From: a virus
Length of the DNA: 20,243 bases
Reading direction: 5' to 3' (one strand)
IMG/VR virus record: IMGVR_UViG_3300046516_000792
Span: 1 to 20,243 of that record
Part shown: piece by piece, positions 1 to 8,542 of the stretch
Position numbering within the stretch: position 1 is the first letter of the stretch
Layout of the letters: every line of letters begins with the position of its first letter
Program-made: the position numbers and the translations under genes
Notes under the pieces: generated by a model
Database searches by the model: none
What the model was told of the DNA's origin: nothing
Seen by the model: only the letters and a program-made list of their open reading frames with translations

Positions 1-2
1 CC

Positions 3-416
3 GCCGGTCCCGTGGCCTGGGAACTGATGCGGGCCAGCGGGATGATCCCCAAGGACGCGACCAAGGATCGGACGGTGGGGATACAACCCTGGGCCGTGCC
101 GGGGTACCAGGGCGAGTTTCCGAACATCACGGGCGGCAAGACGGACGAGCAACGGATCTACATCGGCGATGCGAAGAAACTGCCCCGGGACAAGCAGGGA
201 GGCTTCGACTACTCGATGTTCGAGGGTTCGGTGGGGAACCCCAGCCTGACCGACACCGGGGCGCCGAGGCCCCAGGCCACGCCACCCGCGTCCGGGACCG
301 GCCTGGGCACGCCCCTGGGATCAGCGGGTAGCCTGCCGGACGGGCCGTTCACGGCGAAGTCCACGGGTAAAAAATACATCGTCCAGGACGGTCAGCTTTA
401 CGCGGCGCCACCCTGA
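3..416 (+). CDS. C-terminal part of an unidentified virion-module protein (5' truncated)
   Basis: The reading frame is open to the left edge of the window, so the true start probably lies outside; a GTG at 12 is the first start-like codon inside. I do not recognise a family. The visible 137 codons are soluble-looking. A first half with scattered aromatics (PWAVPGYQGEFPN, GGFDYSMFEG) is followed by a Pro/Gly/Thr-rich linker (about 85-110 from the GTG) and a short conserved-looking end, KKYIVQDGQLYAAPP. The stop TGA shares its last base with the ATG of the lytic transglycosylase (TGATG at 414-418). This implies translational coupling and membership of the same late operon. By position it is likely a structural or ejection protein. 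It could also be a fragment of a larger scaffold or tail gene. Confidence 0.6.
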   Translation, partial: AGPVAWELMRASGMIPKDATKDRTVGIQPWAVPGYQGEFPNITGGKTDEQRIYIGDAKKLPRDKQGGFDYSMFEGSVGNPSLTDTGAPRPQATPPASGTGLGTPLGSAGSLPDGPFTAKSTGKKYIVQDGQLYAAPP

Positions 417-982
417 TGGCCGGCGACATAGACAGCCTGATCCGCGCCGCCGCCGAGCGGTACAACCTGGATCACGACATGTTTCGTCGCCAGTTGGTGG
501 CGGAAAGCGGGCTCAACCCGAACGCGCGCAACCCGTCCGGCGCGTCGGGCATCGCGCAGTTCATGCCGGCCACGGCGCGGGGACTGGGGATCGACCCCAT
601 GGACCCCTCGCAGGCGATCCCCGCCGCCGCGCGGTACATGCGGGAGAACCTGAACCGGTTCGGCGGCGACTACACGCACGCGCTGGCCGCGTACAACTGG
701 GGTCCCGGTAACGTGGCGTCCAAGGGTATCGCCAGCATGCCCGCCGAGACCCAGAGATACGTCGCGCACATCATGGGCGGGAGCGGCGGCGGTCCCCCCG
801 CGCCCATGCAGGACTCAACGCCCCCTGGCCCGCCCCCAGGGCCGTTGACGGCGGCGGTGGCACCGGACGGTCCTCCCCTTCCGATGTCGCCGCCGCCACC
901 AGAGTCCAACCCGCTGGGGGCGCCCACGTCACTGGCGGATGCGTTCATGCAGGCGGCGCGGCGAGGCCGGGGAGTGGTGTGA
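416..982 (+). CDS. SLT-domain lytic transglycosylase (GH23-like), virion associated
   Basis: This 188-residue protein is a soluble lytic transglycosylase-type muramidase that would cut the MurNAc-GlcNAc bond of peptidoglycan, probably to help DNA entry. Seen in the sequence: the catalytic-Glu motif AESGLNP with E30, the substrate-cleft motif GIAQFMPAT at 45-53, and the third SLT motif AAYNWGPGNV at 91-100. The domain fills about residues 1-122. A low-complexity Pro-rich tail (125-175) then ends in a short basic helix (ARRGRG). There is no signal peptide, which fits a particle-borne enzyme rather than a secreted endolysin. It starts on the ATG overlapping the upstream stop and lies just before the giant internal protein, a common order in podovirus-like ejection modules. 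The catalytic assignment is strong; the role in ejection rather than lysis is inference. Confidence 0.9.
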   Translation: MAGDIDSLIRAAAERYNLDHDMFRRQLVAESGLNPNARNPSGASGIAQFMPATARGLGIDPMDPSQAIPAAARYMRENLNRFGGDYTHALAAYNWGPGNVASKGIASMPAETQRYVAHIMGGSGGGPPAPMQDSTPPGPPPGPLTAAVAPDGPPLPMSPPPPESNPLGAPTSLADAFMQAARRGRGVV

Positions 983-1486
983 ATGTCAGGCAATCAAACC
1001 GATCCGCTCGACATGACGGATCAGTACAACACACCGCTTACACCAGAGGGCGAAGCCCAGTATCAGCAGTGGCTGGCGCAGCAGTCCCAGGCGGCGGGAC
1101 GTGACATGTCCCGGGACACCTACGACTATGACATGCGCGGCGCTTTTCTTGGTGGCGCTGGTCGAGCCGGCAACGGTCACTATCCCGATACTTACAAGAA
1201 ACCCAACCATCCGAGCTTTTCGGATCAGAGCCAGTATCACGGCGCCGATGGGCACCTGGGCGGCGCGTGGTCCCAGGCGCCAAATGGCGCGTGGCGGTTC
1301 GCCCCTGGACCCACCAACCTCCAGATGCACGGTCCCGCCGGGCTACAGAACTATTTCCAGCGAGGGGACCCGAACGTGATCCTGGACCTGCCGCCCGCGC
1401 CGGCCCCGACGCCCGCCCCAGCAACGCCAGTCGCACCCCTGTCGATGCTGGATTACGTCCGACAGTCCATGGCGCGGTCCAGCTAG
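983..1486 (+). CDS. Small virion-module protein with a DMRGAF / DTYKKPNHPSFSDQS core
   Basis: This 167-residue protein has an acidic, Gln-rich N-terminus (1-45). Its compact core (about 46-115) contains YDYDMRGAFL, NGHYPDTYKKPNHPSFSDQS and GGAWSQAPNGAWRFAPGPTN. It ends in a Pro/Ala linker and a short helix (SMLDYVRQSMARSS). From general familiarity, cores of the form 'Y-D-x-R-G ... GH-x-x-DT-x-K-x-PNHP-T-FS-x-x-S' recur in small proteins or domains of phage structural regions. I cannot name a Pfam family from memory, so the product stays a putative structural protein. The ATG directly follows the transglycosylase stop (TGAATG), with a GGGGAG ribosome-binding-site-like run just upstream. Its own TAG is followed directly by the ATG of the giant gene. 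It probably packages or ejects with its neighbours. Confidence 0.65.
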   Translation: MSGNQTDPLDMTDQYNTPLTPEGEAQYQQWLAQQSQAAGRDMSRDTYDYDMRGAFLGGAGRAGNGHYPDTYKKPNHPSFSDQSQYHGADGHLGGAWSQAPNGAWRFAPGPTNLQMHGPAGLQNYFQRGDPNVILDLPPAPAPTPAPATPVAPLSMLDYVRQSMARSS

Positions 1487-4400
1487 ATGCCGCCCGATGG
1501 GATGCCTGATCTTCGTGACCTCGTCCCCACGCGATCCGAGGACCCGGCGCGATCCGAGGCAATGCCGAACCTCCAGGACCTCGTGCCGACACCAGCACCG
1601 CCCCAGGCGCGCACCGAGGTGATGCCTGATCTCCGGGACCTCGTACCCACGCCGCCGGCCCAGGCCACGCCGTCCCCGGCGATAACCACGCCAGCGGGGC
1701 CAGCCGCGCCCCCGGGACCCTGGATGCTGGGTGAGACCGGGACGCCGGATGATACCAACCCACTGGACGCGCCGCCGTCCACGGGGCCGCACGGGTTCGG
1801 CGTCAGCCTGGTCGAAGGCATCGTGGATACCATGTCGCAAGGACGCCAGCTTGCCCGGGGCGAGGCGTTTTCCGACGAGAACATTCCACCGCCCGTGGAG
1901 CGCACGTTGCTGGGTAAAGCGGCCTACGCGCTGGCTCCCGGGGCGGTCACCGCGTCCGGTATCGCCGTGGGCGCGGCGGGTGGCGCCGCCGGGGGCACCG
2001 CCGTCGGAGGACCGGCGGGCGGTGTCGCGGGCGGCATCGCCGGGGGCATCGCCGGGGGTGGCGCGCTGGGCTTCGCGCAGTCTTTGATCCCGTCCTACCA
2101 GGACGCCCGCAGACGCGGTCTGAGCCATGACGACGCGGTGAACGAAGCCTACAAACTGGCGGCGGCGAGCGGCGTACTGACAGGTGCCACGGCGCCGCTG
2201 TTCGCCTGGGCGCCGTTCAGGAGTTGGGTCGGTAACCTGCTGTTGCATACGACGGTGACGGGTCCCGCCATCGGCGCCACCGAGCGCGGCCTGATCAACC
2301 CGGCGATCACCGGTCAGCCGGCGCCGAGCGCCGAGGAAATGGCGTCGGGGTTGCTCTCCGATATCGTCATGGGCGGCATGTTCACCGCCGGCATGCACGG
2401 CGGTCCCGCGCTGGCCCGGCGGTTCATGCCCGATGGCAGGCCGATCCTGGACGTGGGTGTTCCCGAGACACCGCCCGGGCAAGGCTTGCTGACCAGTACT
2501 CCTGGCGTCGCGCCCGCGCCCGAGCCGCCCCCGCCAGGGTCCTACGGGCGCGAACTGTTCACCGCGCCCACCGAGACGGCGCCCCCCGTCGTCACGCCTG
2601 TCAGCGGCGGTGTGCCACCAACCATGCCGCCACCGACAGAACCAGCGACGCCACCGACAGGACCAGCGACAGAGCAACCACCCATCCCACTTCAACCTCC
2701 AGCCAGGACAGAACCTGATGTTAGCACAGTCCAGCCCCGCCCAGGTGAACCCGTCGAGCCCGTCACTCTCGCTGCCCCTGCTGTTCCCGAACCGCCCCCC
2801 GACCAGACGATCCAACCCGCCCCCGGTGAAACCGCCCGTCCTGGTTTGGAGCCGACCGCCGGTCCAGCTGGAACTGTTCCCGTGGATGAAACCCAACCCG
2901 GCGGGCAACAACCAGTTGAGCCGGGCATCGCTCCCGGCGTGGTTCGACCCGAGCCAGCTGCTCCTGCCTCAGAGCCTCAAACCTCTCGCATAGAGCCTGG
3001 AACCGAACTGCCTGTCCCGGGACCAGTTGAACCTGTCCCGGGACCACGGCCAGCGGAGCCGGCACCCCCGGCGGAACCGACCGAGCCATCGATCCGGGGG
3101 AGCACACCGAGGGAAACCTTCGACGCGTTAACCCGGTTCAACGCACCCGACGAAGCCTATCGCGACATGCTTTCCACCGGCACCAAGGAGCCCCTCAAAG
3201 CGGGCGAAACGTGGCGCGACCGGGCGGAACGCTACGTCAAAAGCCTGGAAGAACCCACACCCACGGCCCCCCGTGTCGTCAAAGGTGGGCCTGGGTGGGA
3301 CCCCAACAAGAACCCCGTCGCCCCCGGCGGTCCACTCGCCGAGCCCCCGCCCTCCAGTGAACCGCCGCCAGCGTGGCGCGCGAAGAACCGGGACATCCCT
3401 GACACGCTCTATCGTGGCTCCGGGCGCGAGGACCAAACAGGCGTCTACAATCCCGCCGGGGGCACGCCGATCCCGATCCTGGGACCGGGGCGCTATCACG
3501 CGTTCACCGAGGAACGCGCCAAAAAGTATGGCCCCAACATCGAGATCACGCCCAACGATCTGCGTAACCCGCTCATAATCAGATCCGACGAACAGTGGAA
3601 AGCCCTGACCAAGGAAGCCGGCTGGGCGTTCCCCAACCCGTTCGGACTGAGCAAGGAGGTCATCACCCGAAACACCCAGGCCATGCGAGACCTCGTCGAG
3701 GCCAAGGGCCACGACGGTGTCATCGTTCACTGGGACGACAGCACTCACCTGGACGTGGACAGTCAGGGCCGAGGCATAAAGTTACTGCGCAACGTGTTTC
3801 GCGACCCCCAGGCGGTGGACTACCGAGGCACGGGCACCGCCGAGGATACCCTGGCGAAACGCGGTTTCGGGGGCCAGACCCGAACCCCGAAAGCGCCGGG
3901 AACACCCGACCCGCTACCCAAACGCGTCGGCGCCGCCCCCCGCGTGGCGCCCGAACCCGTACCCGAACCGGGCCGCGCGCCCACCCTGGAGGATTATAAT
4001 TACTCACGCGATGTGAGCATGCACCGGCAGGCGTTCCACGACGCGCTGGCCGGGACCGGCGAGGACCCCAGGACCGCCGCCAACAAGCCCATGCCGGAGC
4101 AAATCGCCCTGCTCAGTAAAGCGGTCAAGGATAAATACGGTTTCACCGACGTAACGGTACGACCCGGGGCCGAACCCCGGATCGTGCGCGACCAACTCCT
4201 GAACATGCACCAGAACATGCAGAACATGGCGCACGCGCTGGGCTGGGCGCCCGAGGTGATGTCGCTGGACAGACTGGTCAACCTGGACCTCGTGCCGCGC
4301 CAGTTCGATGGCGGGCACTGGATGGGACGCTACCAGTGGGGCGGTAACACCAAAACCATCCAGATTTCCGGCGGGTCGAACAGTTTCGCGCACGAGTTAT

Positions 4401-7400
4401 GGCACGGGATCGATAATTATCTCAGCGACGTACTGAACAAGAACCCCAACAAGCAGGCGCTTTTCACACGGTCCGCCCGAGCCGGCGAACTGGACCCCGC
4501 CCAGGACCCGGTGCAGGCGGCGTTCGCGCATGTGCTGAACACCATGAGCCATGGATCGGGCGAGATTTTGTTACGCCGGCTCATACTGGAACAGACCGCC
4601 AAACAGGTGAACAAGGCCGGCCAGCCCACGAAGCGGGCGGTGGACGCGCGTGCCATGCTGGACCGGCTCAACGCCGCCGCCACGGGTGGCCTGCGTATCC
4701 CGGACAGCGACTTCGTGAAGCAGGCGAAAGGACTGCCACAACCGCGCTACCACGCCAGCGTGGAGGAACTGTTCGCCCGCATGGCCGAGGCGTACACCGC
4801 GTACAAGATGGTTCAGGCCGGCGTCCCGGACACGGCGGGCGTGGCGAAATCCGATCAGGCGTACCAGGACGAAACGATCCGCTACCTGCGCGAGGCTTAC
4901 CCCGACCCAGGCGACCGGCTGCGGCAGTTCGCCGCCATGGATAACCTGGTCTACGAGATGCAACGCGCGGCGGTGCTCAACCATGGCCACGCGCCGGCCC
5001 AGAGAGCGTCCACGGCGCGCACCCTGGCGATGTGGCATGACCGCCCCCCGGATATCGGTCCCGGCTTCATGGCCGCGCTGCGCGCCGACATGGCGGCGTT
5101 GCGCCCGGACCGGCTGCTGAACAGCGATCACGACCAGATCGTGTTCCCAAAAGACCGCGAACCGCCGCCGCCCACCTGGAACACCAGGACCGGCGTGGCC
5201 CGGCCCAAGAACGCGGGCGAACGCATGGGCGACGCGGCGGGAGGCTGGTTCCTCTCGGTGATGGGCAACCTGGAACGCTGGCGGAAGCAACTTCCCCCGG
5301 GCGCGCGGCCCTACCTGACCCAGATCCTGGATCGGGTCGGGGTCTCCCACGAGGGCCGCTTGCAGCCCATGACGTTCGAGGAACGCTACCGGCATCCTTC
5401 GCGCAAGAAATCCGCCGAACTGAGCGATGCGTTCCGCGACAGCGGCCTGGTCAACAGAGTGGGGAGAATATACACAAGTAAAGCCGACGACGAAATGATC
5501 TGGCACACCCTGACCACGGGTGAGCACACGTATCCCACGAACCACCTGGACCCGAACGGTCCCCGGGTGCCGATCCCCGGCAAGATCCTCGACTTCGCGG
5601 AAAAAGCCCGGCCCATCCTGGACGCCATGCACAAGATGGCGGACGACGCCGGGCTGAAAGTGGGTCACGCGTCGGAGGGCGGCGGCTACGCGCCGCGCAC
5701 CTATGACGATCACAAGATCCTGGGTCACGAGGGCGAGTATCGCCGCGACATGACCGAGGTCGTGAAGATCATCTTCAACAACGATATCGACGCGGTCCCG
5801 GACGCGGAGCAGCCAGCCCGGTTGCACCAGTGGTGGCGCGGCGTGGGCGAGGCGGTGCGCGACGATCCCATGCTGGACCCGAAAATCCGCGACGCGATGG
5901 AGACACTGGGTAAAAACCTGACACGCATCAAGAACATCGAAGCCGAACTGGCGGCGGGTCCCGGCGGTCCCGGGGTCAACCCCACCACGCACGATCCGGT
6001 GAAACTCAACGCCGACCGGCTGACCCTCATCGATGAAAACCAACAGATTTTCGGTGCGTTCCGTAATCGGGTCCGGGACCATTACGCGCCCATCGAAGCG
6101 AAGAACCGTTTCGATCGGATCGCCAAAGGCGACATATCGAACTGGGAGACCTTCGGCCCGAAGTCGCAGTTCCTGAAGGGCCGGACCCTGCCGCCGGAAG
6201 CGGATCGCATCCTGCGGAACTGGATGATCCAGAAGCCGAGGGAGGGTTTGCTCAACTACATTCACGGCATGAGTCAGAAGGTCGCCTACCACGAGATATT
6301 CGGTGAAACCGGTGGGGAAATCGAGAAGCTGATCCAGCACATGGTGGACGCGGGCGCGCACCGCACCATCACCGACGAGATCAGCCGGGCGGTGGAACTG
6401 CTCACCGGGCGGGCGCTGCGCGACGTGGACAACGCCACCAACACGATCACCAACACGGTCGCGGCGCTGGGCACCATGATGCTGCTGCCCGGGGCGTCGA
6501 TCACCGCGCTGGGCGAGCCCGCCGCGACGTTGATCAACGGCGGCAACATGCGGCAACTGGTCCGCACCTACACCAACCTGGTCGGGCAGATCCTGCGCAC
6601 CGCCAAGGGCGCCGAGCGGATGGCGGCGGTGCGCTATATCGGCGGCGTCATCGACAGCATGCAGAGCAGCGCCGCCGCCAACCGGTTTCAGGACTACTCG
6701 GGAACCCCGCGCATCGCCAGCCTGGTGAACGGTTTCATGGAACTGGCCATGGGCAAGATGATCCGGCACCTGCGCGCGGCGGGGCTGGACGCCGGGTCCC
6801 GTCACCTGATGCCCTTGCTGCTGAAATACGCGACCGAACCGGCCAAGGGCGACTACGAACTGAACCGCCAGGACGACGCTCAACGCATGCTCCGGGAGTG
6901 GGGTGTCCCGGACAGGCGCATGGCCGAGCTACGGGATTTCCTGGACCAGGCCGGGGGACCGCCAACACCAGCCCAGATCGCCGCCGCCGGTCGCGTGGGC
7001 GAACTCTACGAGTTCGCCGCCAACCGGATGCTGGATCGCTTCAACCAGGACCCGTCACCCGCCGAGAAACCCGTGGGCGGCATGAAAAACCCGGTCCTGC
7101 GCATGATGTTCGGGCTGACCTCGTTCATCTACACGTTCTTCCGCCACACCATGATCCCCTGGCTCGAAAAGGCCGGGCACGCCCGCCAGCGCCAGTTCGA
7201 CCGGTCCACCGAAGCAGGAGACAGGTTCCCGAACATGCAAGCCGAGGCGGCGCGGTTCGCGTCCTGGACCGGGGCGCTGACCGGCATGGCGGTGTTCCTG
7301 GCCGGGACCGCGCTGCTCTACTCGGTGCGGACCTTCTTCCTGAGCCATCAGGTCTGGCAAAAGCATGCCGAGGCCGGCGACCTGCTCCCCTGGCTGATCA

Positions 7401-8125
7401 GCGGCGCGATCTCCCAGTCGGGCATCGCCGGTCCCCCCGATATCATCCTCCAGGGTCTGGTCGGACTGCGCTACCGCGCCGATGTCGCCTCGTTCACCCA
7501 GGGCGCCTACCCGGCGGCGATCACGCGTGGGCTCTCCGACATCGCCAAGATGTTCGCCGCCGTGTTCGGCAAGACCCCCGGCACCAACACCGATGTCTAT
7601 AACGGGCTCTACGCGCTGATCCAGATGATCGCCAAGCCCGGCATGCTGGCGAGCCTCACATGGTTGGCGCAGCACGTCCCGGAGGGCGGTCCGCTGGCGG
7701 CGCTGATCACCGCCGCGTCGGTTGTCGGCACGTCTTCCACCGTCACACGGGGCGCCACCACGATGCTGGCCGGCGAGCGGGGCACCGCTCTGCCCGATAA
7801 GCCCGCCGCCGGGCCGAGGGCGGGAGCGATCCAGTTGCCGTCAGGCCATCCGACATCAGTACACCCGGCCCGGTCCGGCGCCGGGGCGATCCAGTTACCC
7901 GGACCGCGTACCGACAAAGCCGGCACGGGGGCCAGCGCGAGCGGCGGCATGACCAGCATCGCCGCCGGGGCGCTCGATGATGTCGCGGTGCCCTTGCTCA
8001 GGGTGATGCCGCCATGGGGCACCGCCGCCGCCGTGGGGGTGAGCGCCGTCACGGCGTTCGGCGCCATTCTCAAACAGGCGCACGAGTACAAGACCCAGGG
8101 CGTTCCACCGGAGAAAGCGCGCTGA
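1487..8125 (+). CDS. Giant polyvalent internal virion protein (ART-like + LPD1-like/metallopeptidase + membrane C-terminus)
   Basis: The 2212-residue product is organised in order as follows. Three DLVPT motifs lie at 6-15, 26-35 and 46-55. A Gly/Ala glycine-zipper stretch spans about 150-197. A Pro/Glu-rich linker runs about 320-630. An ADP-ribosyltransferase-like domain covers about 635-778, with TLYRGSG at 640-646, RYHAFTEERAKKYG, and KGHDGVIV at 740-747. An LPD1-like region (about 845-985) leads into a zinc metallopeptidase motif HELWHGID (H969, E970, H973); EELFARMAEAY at 1093-1103 probably supplies the third ligand. Long helical sections follow, with GGYAPRTYD near 1400, a hydrophobic GTMMLLPGASITALGEP segment near 1665 and a membrane segment near 1926-1953. 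Polyvalent proteins with ART, LPD and MPTase modules are known from phages and conjugative elements and are thought to enter the host with the DNA. That role here is inference. Linker residues (2600-3070) use more CCA/ACA codons than the rest. Confidence 0.85.
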   Translation: MPPDGMPDLRDLVPTRSEDPARSEAMPNLQDLVPTPAPPQARTEVMPDLRDLVPTPPAQATPSPAITTPAGPAAPPGPWMLGETGTPDDTNPLDAPPSTGPHGFGVSLVEGIVDTMSQGRQLARGEAFSDENIPPPVERTLLGKAAYALAPGAVTASGIAVGAAGGAAGGTAVGGPAGGVAGGIAGGIAGGGALGFAQSLIPSYQDARRRGLSHDDAVNEAYKLAAASGVLTGATAPLFAWAPFRSWVGNLLLHTTVTGPAIGATERGLINPAITGQPAPSAEEMASGLLSDIVMGGMFTAGMHGGPALARRFMPDGRPILDVGVPETPPGQGLLTSTPGVAPAPEPPPPGSYGRELFTAPTETAPPVVTPVSGGVPPTMPPPTEPATPPTGPATEQPPIPLQPPARTEPDVSTVQPRPGEPVEPVTLAAPAVPEPPPDQTIQPAPGETARPGLEPTAGPAGTVPVDETQPGGQQPVEPGIAPGVVRPEPAAPASEPQTSRIEPGTELPVPGPVEPVPGPRPAEPAPPAEPTEPSIRGSTPRETFDALTRFNAPDEAYRDMLSTGTKEPLKAGETWRDRAERYVKSLEEPTPTAPRVVKGGPGWDPNKNPVAPGGPLAEPPPSSEPPPAWRAKNRDIPDTLYRGSGREDQTGVYNPAGGTPIPILGPGRYHAFTEERAKKYGPNIEITPNDLRNPLIIRSDEQWKALTKEAGWAFPNPFGLSKEVITRNTQAMRDLVEAKGHDGVIVHWDDSTHLDVDSQGRGIKLLRNVFRDPQAVDYRGTGTAEDTLAKRGFGGQTRTPKAPGTPDPLPKRVGAAPRVAPEPVPEPGRAPTLEDYNYSRDVSMHRQAFHDALAGTGEDPRTAANKPMPEQIALLSKAVKDKYGFTDVTVRPGAEPRIVRDQLLNMHQNMQNMAHALGWAPEVMSLDRLVNLDLVPRQFDGGHWMGRYQWGGNTKTIQISGGSNSFAHELWHGIDNYLSDVLNKNPNKQALFTRSARAGELDPAQDPVQAAFAHVLNTMSHGSGEILLRRLILEQTAKQVNKAGQPTKRAVDARAMLDRLNAAATGGLRIPDSDFVKQAKGLPQPRYHASVEELFARMAEAYTAYKMVQAGVPDTAGVAKSDQAYQDETIRYLREAYPDPGDRLRQFAAMDNLVYEMQRAAVLNHGHAPAQRASTARTLAMWHDRPPDIGPGFMAALRADMAALRPDRLLNSDHDQIVFPKDREPPPPTWNTRTGVARPKNAGERMGDAAGGWFLSVMGNLERWRKQLPPGARPYLTQILDRVGVSHEGRLQPMTFEERYRHPSRKKSAELSDAFRDSGLVNRVGRIYTSKADDEMIWHTLTTGEHTYPTNHLDPNGPRVPIPGKILDFAEKARPILDAMHKMADDAGLKVGHASEGGGYAPRTYDDHKILGHEGEYRRDMTEVVKIIFNNDIDAVPDAEQPARLHQWWRGVGEAVRDDPMLDPKIRDAMETLGKNLTRIKNIEAELAAGPGGPGVNPTTHDPVKLNADRLTLIDENQQIFGAFRNRVRDHYAPIEAKNRFDRIAKGDISNWETFGPKSQFLKGRTLPPEADRILRNWMIQKPREGLLNYIHGMSQKVAYHEIFGETGGEIEKLIQHMVDAGAHRTITDEISRAVELLTGRALRDVDNATNTITNTVAALGTMMLLPGASITALGEPAATLINGGNMRQLVRTYTNLVGQILRTAKGAERMAAVRYIGGVIDSMQSSAAANRFQDYSGTPRIASLVNGFMELAMGKMIRHLRAAGLDAGSRHLMPLLLKYATEPAKGDYELNRQDDAQRMLREWGVPDRRMAELRDFLDQAGGPPTPAQIAAAGRVGELYEFAANRMLDRFNQDPSPAEKPVGGMKNPVLRMMFGLTSFIYTFFRHTMIPWLEKAGHARQRQFDRSTEAGDRFPNMQAEAARFASWTGALTGMAVFLAGTALLYSVRTFFLSHQVWQKHAEAGDLLPWLISGAISQSGIAGPPDIILQGLVGLRYRADVASFTQGAYPAAITRGLSDIAKMFAAVFGKTPGTNTDVYNGLYALIQMIAKPGMLASLTWLAQHVPEGGPLAALITAASVVGTSSTVTRGATTMLAGERGTALPDKPAAGPRAGAIQLPSGHPTSVHPARSGAGAIQLPGPRTDKAGTGASASGGMTSIAAGALDDVAVPLLRVMPPWGTAAAVGVSAVTAFGAILKQAHEYKTQGVPPEKAR
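1502..1651 (+). repeat. Three 60-bp-period coding repeats of the DLVPT motif
   Basis: The first 55 codons of the giant gene contain MPDLRDLVPT, MPNLQDLVPT and MPDLRDLVPT, starting at 1502, 1562 and 1622. The spacing is exactly 20 residues, with Pro/Ala/Glu-rich spacers between. The DNA copies are similar but not identical, so the peptide is conserved beyond recent duplication. Short 'D-L-[IV]-P' motifs near the N-termini of giant phage proteins are familiar to me and could be docking peptides; that role is inference. Confidence 0.85.
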
Positions 8126-8212
8126 ACCGCTGTCGGGTGTTGCGTTCTCGAAAAACAGATCGTAACGATAAAACCGTGTCTTATCAACGGTAATGCGTTA
8201 CGTATGTGTCAC

Positions 8213-8238
8213 AGTGCCAAAATCCGGCACAAAACACC
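8213..8238 (+). repeat. Left arm of a 26-bp inverted repeat
   Basis: This arm reads AGTGCC-AAAATCC-GGCAC-AAAACACC and is the reverse complement of 8441-8466 with one mismatch (A for G at 8219). It also holds its own small dyad GTGCC/GGCAC. It ends in ACAAAACACC, which recurs 23 bp further on (8252-8261). Confidence 0.9.
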
Positions 8239-8336
8239 GTGGGGTGTCGTCACAAAACACCATATGGTTCAACAGCTTACGGCCATAATGTTGGTTATCG
8301 TGACAGAATGCAAAGATTTGCGACTAAGCAACAAAG

Positions 8337-8348
8337 CCAACATGTTGG
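8337..8348. repeat. 12-bp perfect palindrome with flanking TGTTGGTT repeats
   Basis: CCAACATGTTGG is a perfect dyad and continues, with one bulged base, into AACAAAG on the left and TTTGTT on the right. TGTTGGTT occurs at 8289-8296, 8343-8350 and 8351-8358. This is typical in appearance of a dimeric protein site. No protein can be assigned from sequence alone. Confidence 0.7.
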
Positions 8349-8440
8349 TTTGTTGGTTTTCCTGGAAATCCCTGATGTATCCTGGCCTTTTCGGTGTGTT
8401 GCGTAAAGCGTGTAGCTATGGTCAAGGGGGTGTATCAGGT

Positions 8441-8466
8441 GGTGTTTTGTGCCGGATTTCGGCACT
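8441..8466 (-). repeat. Right arm of the 26-bp inverted repeat
   Basis: This arm starts with GGTGTTTTGTGCC and ends with GGCACT. It matches the reverse complement of 8213-8238 at 25 of 26 positions. Its internal GTGCCG-GATTT-CGGCAC dyad could form a 6-bp hairpin. The two arms are 202 nt apart. Confidence 0.9.
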
Positions 8467-8518
8467 AAATTTAAGTTTGTATCGCGAAAATCCAATGGCC
8501 ACGGGCCTCGCCGGGCCG

Positions 8519-8542
8519 AGTGCCGAAGTCAGTGCTGAAAAA
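8519..8542 (+). repeat. Two tandem 12-bp repeats related to the inverted-repeat ends
   Basis: AGTGCCGAAGTC (8519-8530) is followed directly by AGTGCTGAAAAA (8531-8542). Both resemble the outer end of the 26-bp repeat arms (AGTGCC[A/G]AAATC). They lie in the same orientation as the left arm, just outside the polymerase gene stop. Confidence 0.7.

Noticed and set aside
1343-2911. 522-codon minus-strand frame
   Set aside because: Trp/Arg/Gly-rich shadow of the giant gene N-terminus with no recognisable protein feature.
4571-6883. 770-codon open frame on the minus strand, opposite the giant gene
   Set aside because: It is a GC-rich antisense shadow. Its composition is Arg/Gly/Val/His-heavy without domains, it has no ribosome-binding site, and the + strand protein carries clear motifs over the same bases.
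8181-8189. DnaA-box-like TTATCAACG
   Set aside because: Two differences from TTATCCACA and isolated; not enough to support a DnaA-dependent origin.
8441-8475. Intrinsic terminator at the right arm hairpin
   Set aside because: The stem is only 6 bp and is followed by TAAATTTAAG rather than a T-run; the sequence is better described as a repeat arm.
8295-8495. 66-codon minus-strand frame in the island
   Set aside because: No ribosome-binding site or conserved-looking pattern; it runs through the repeat elements. It cannot be fully excluded.
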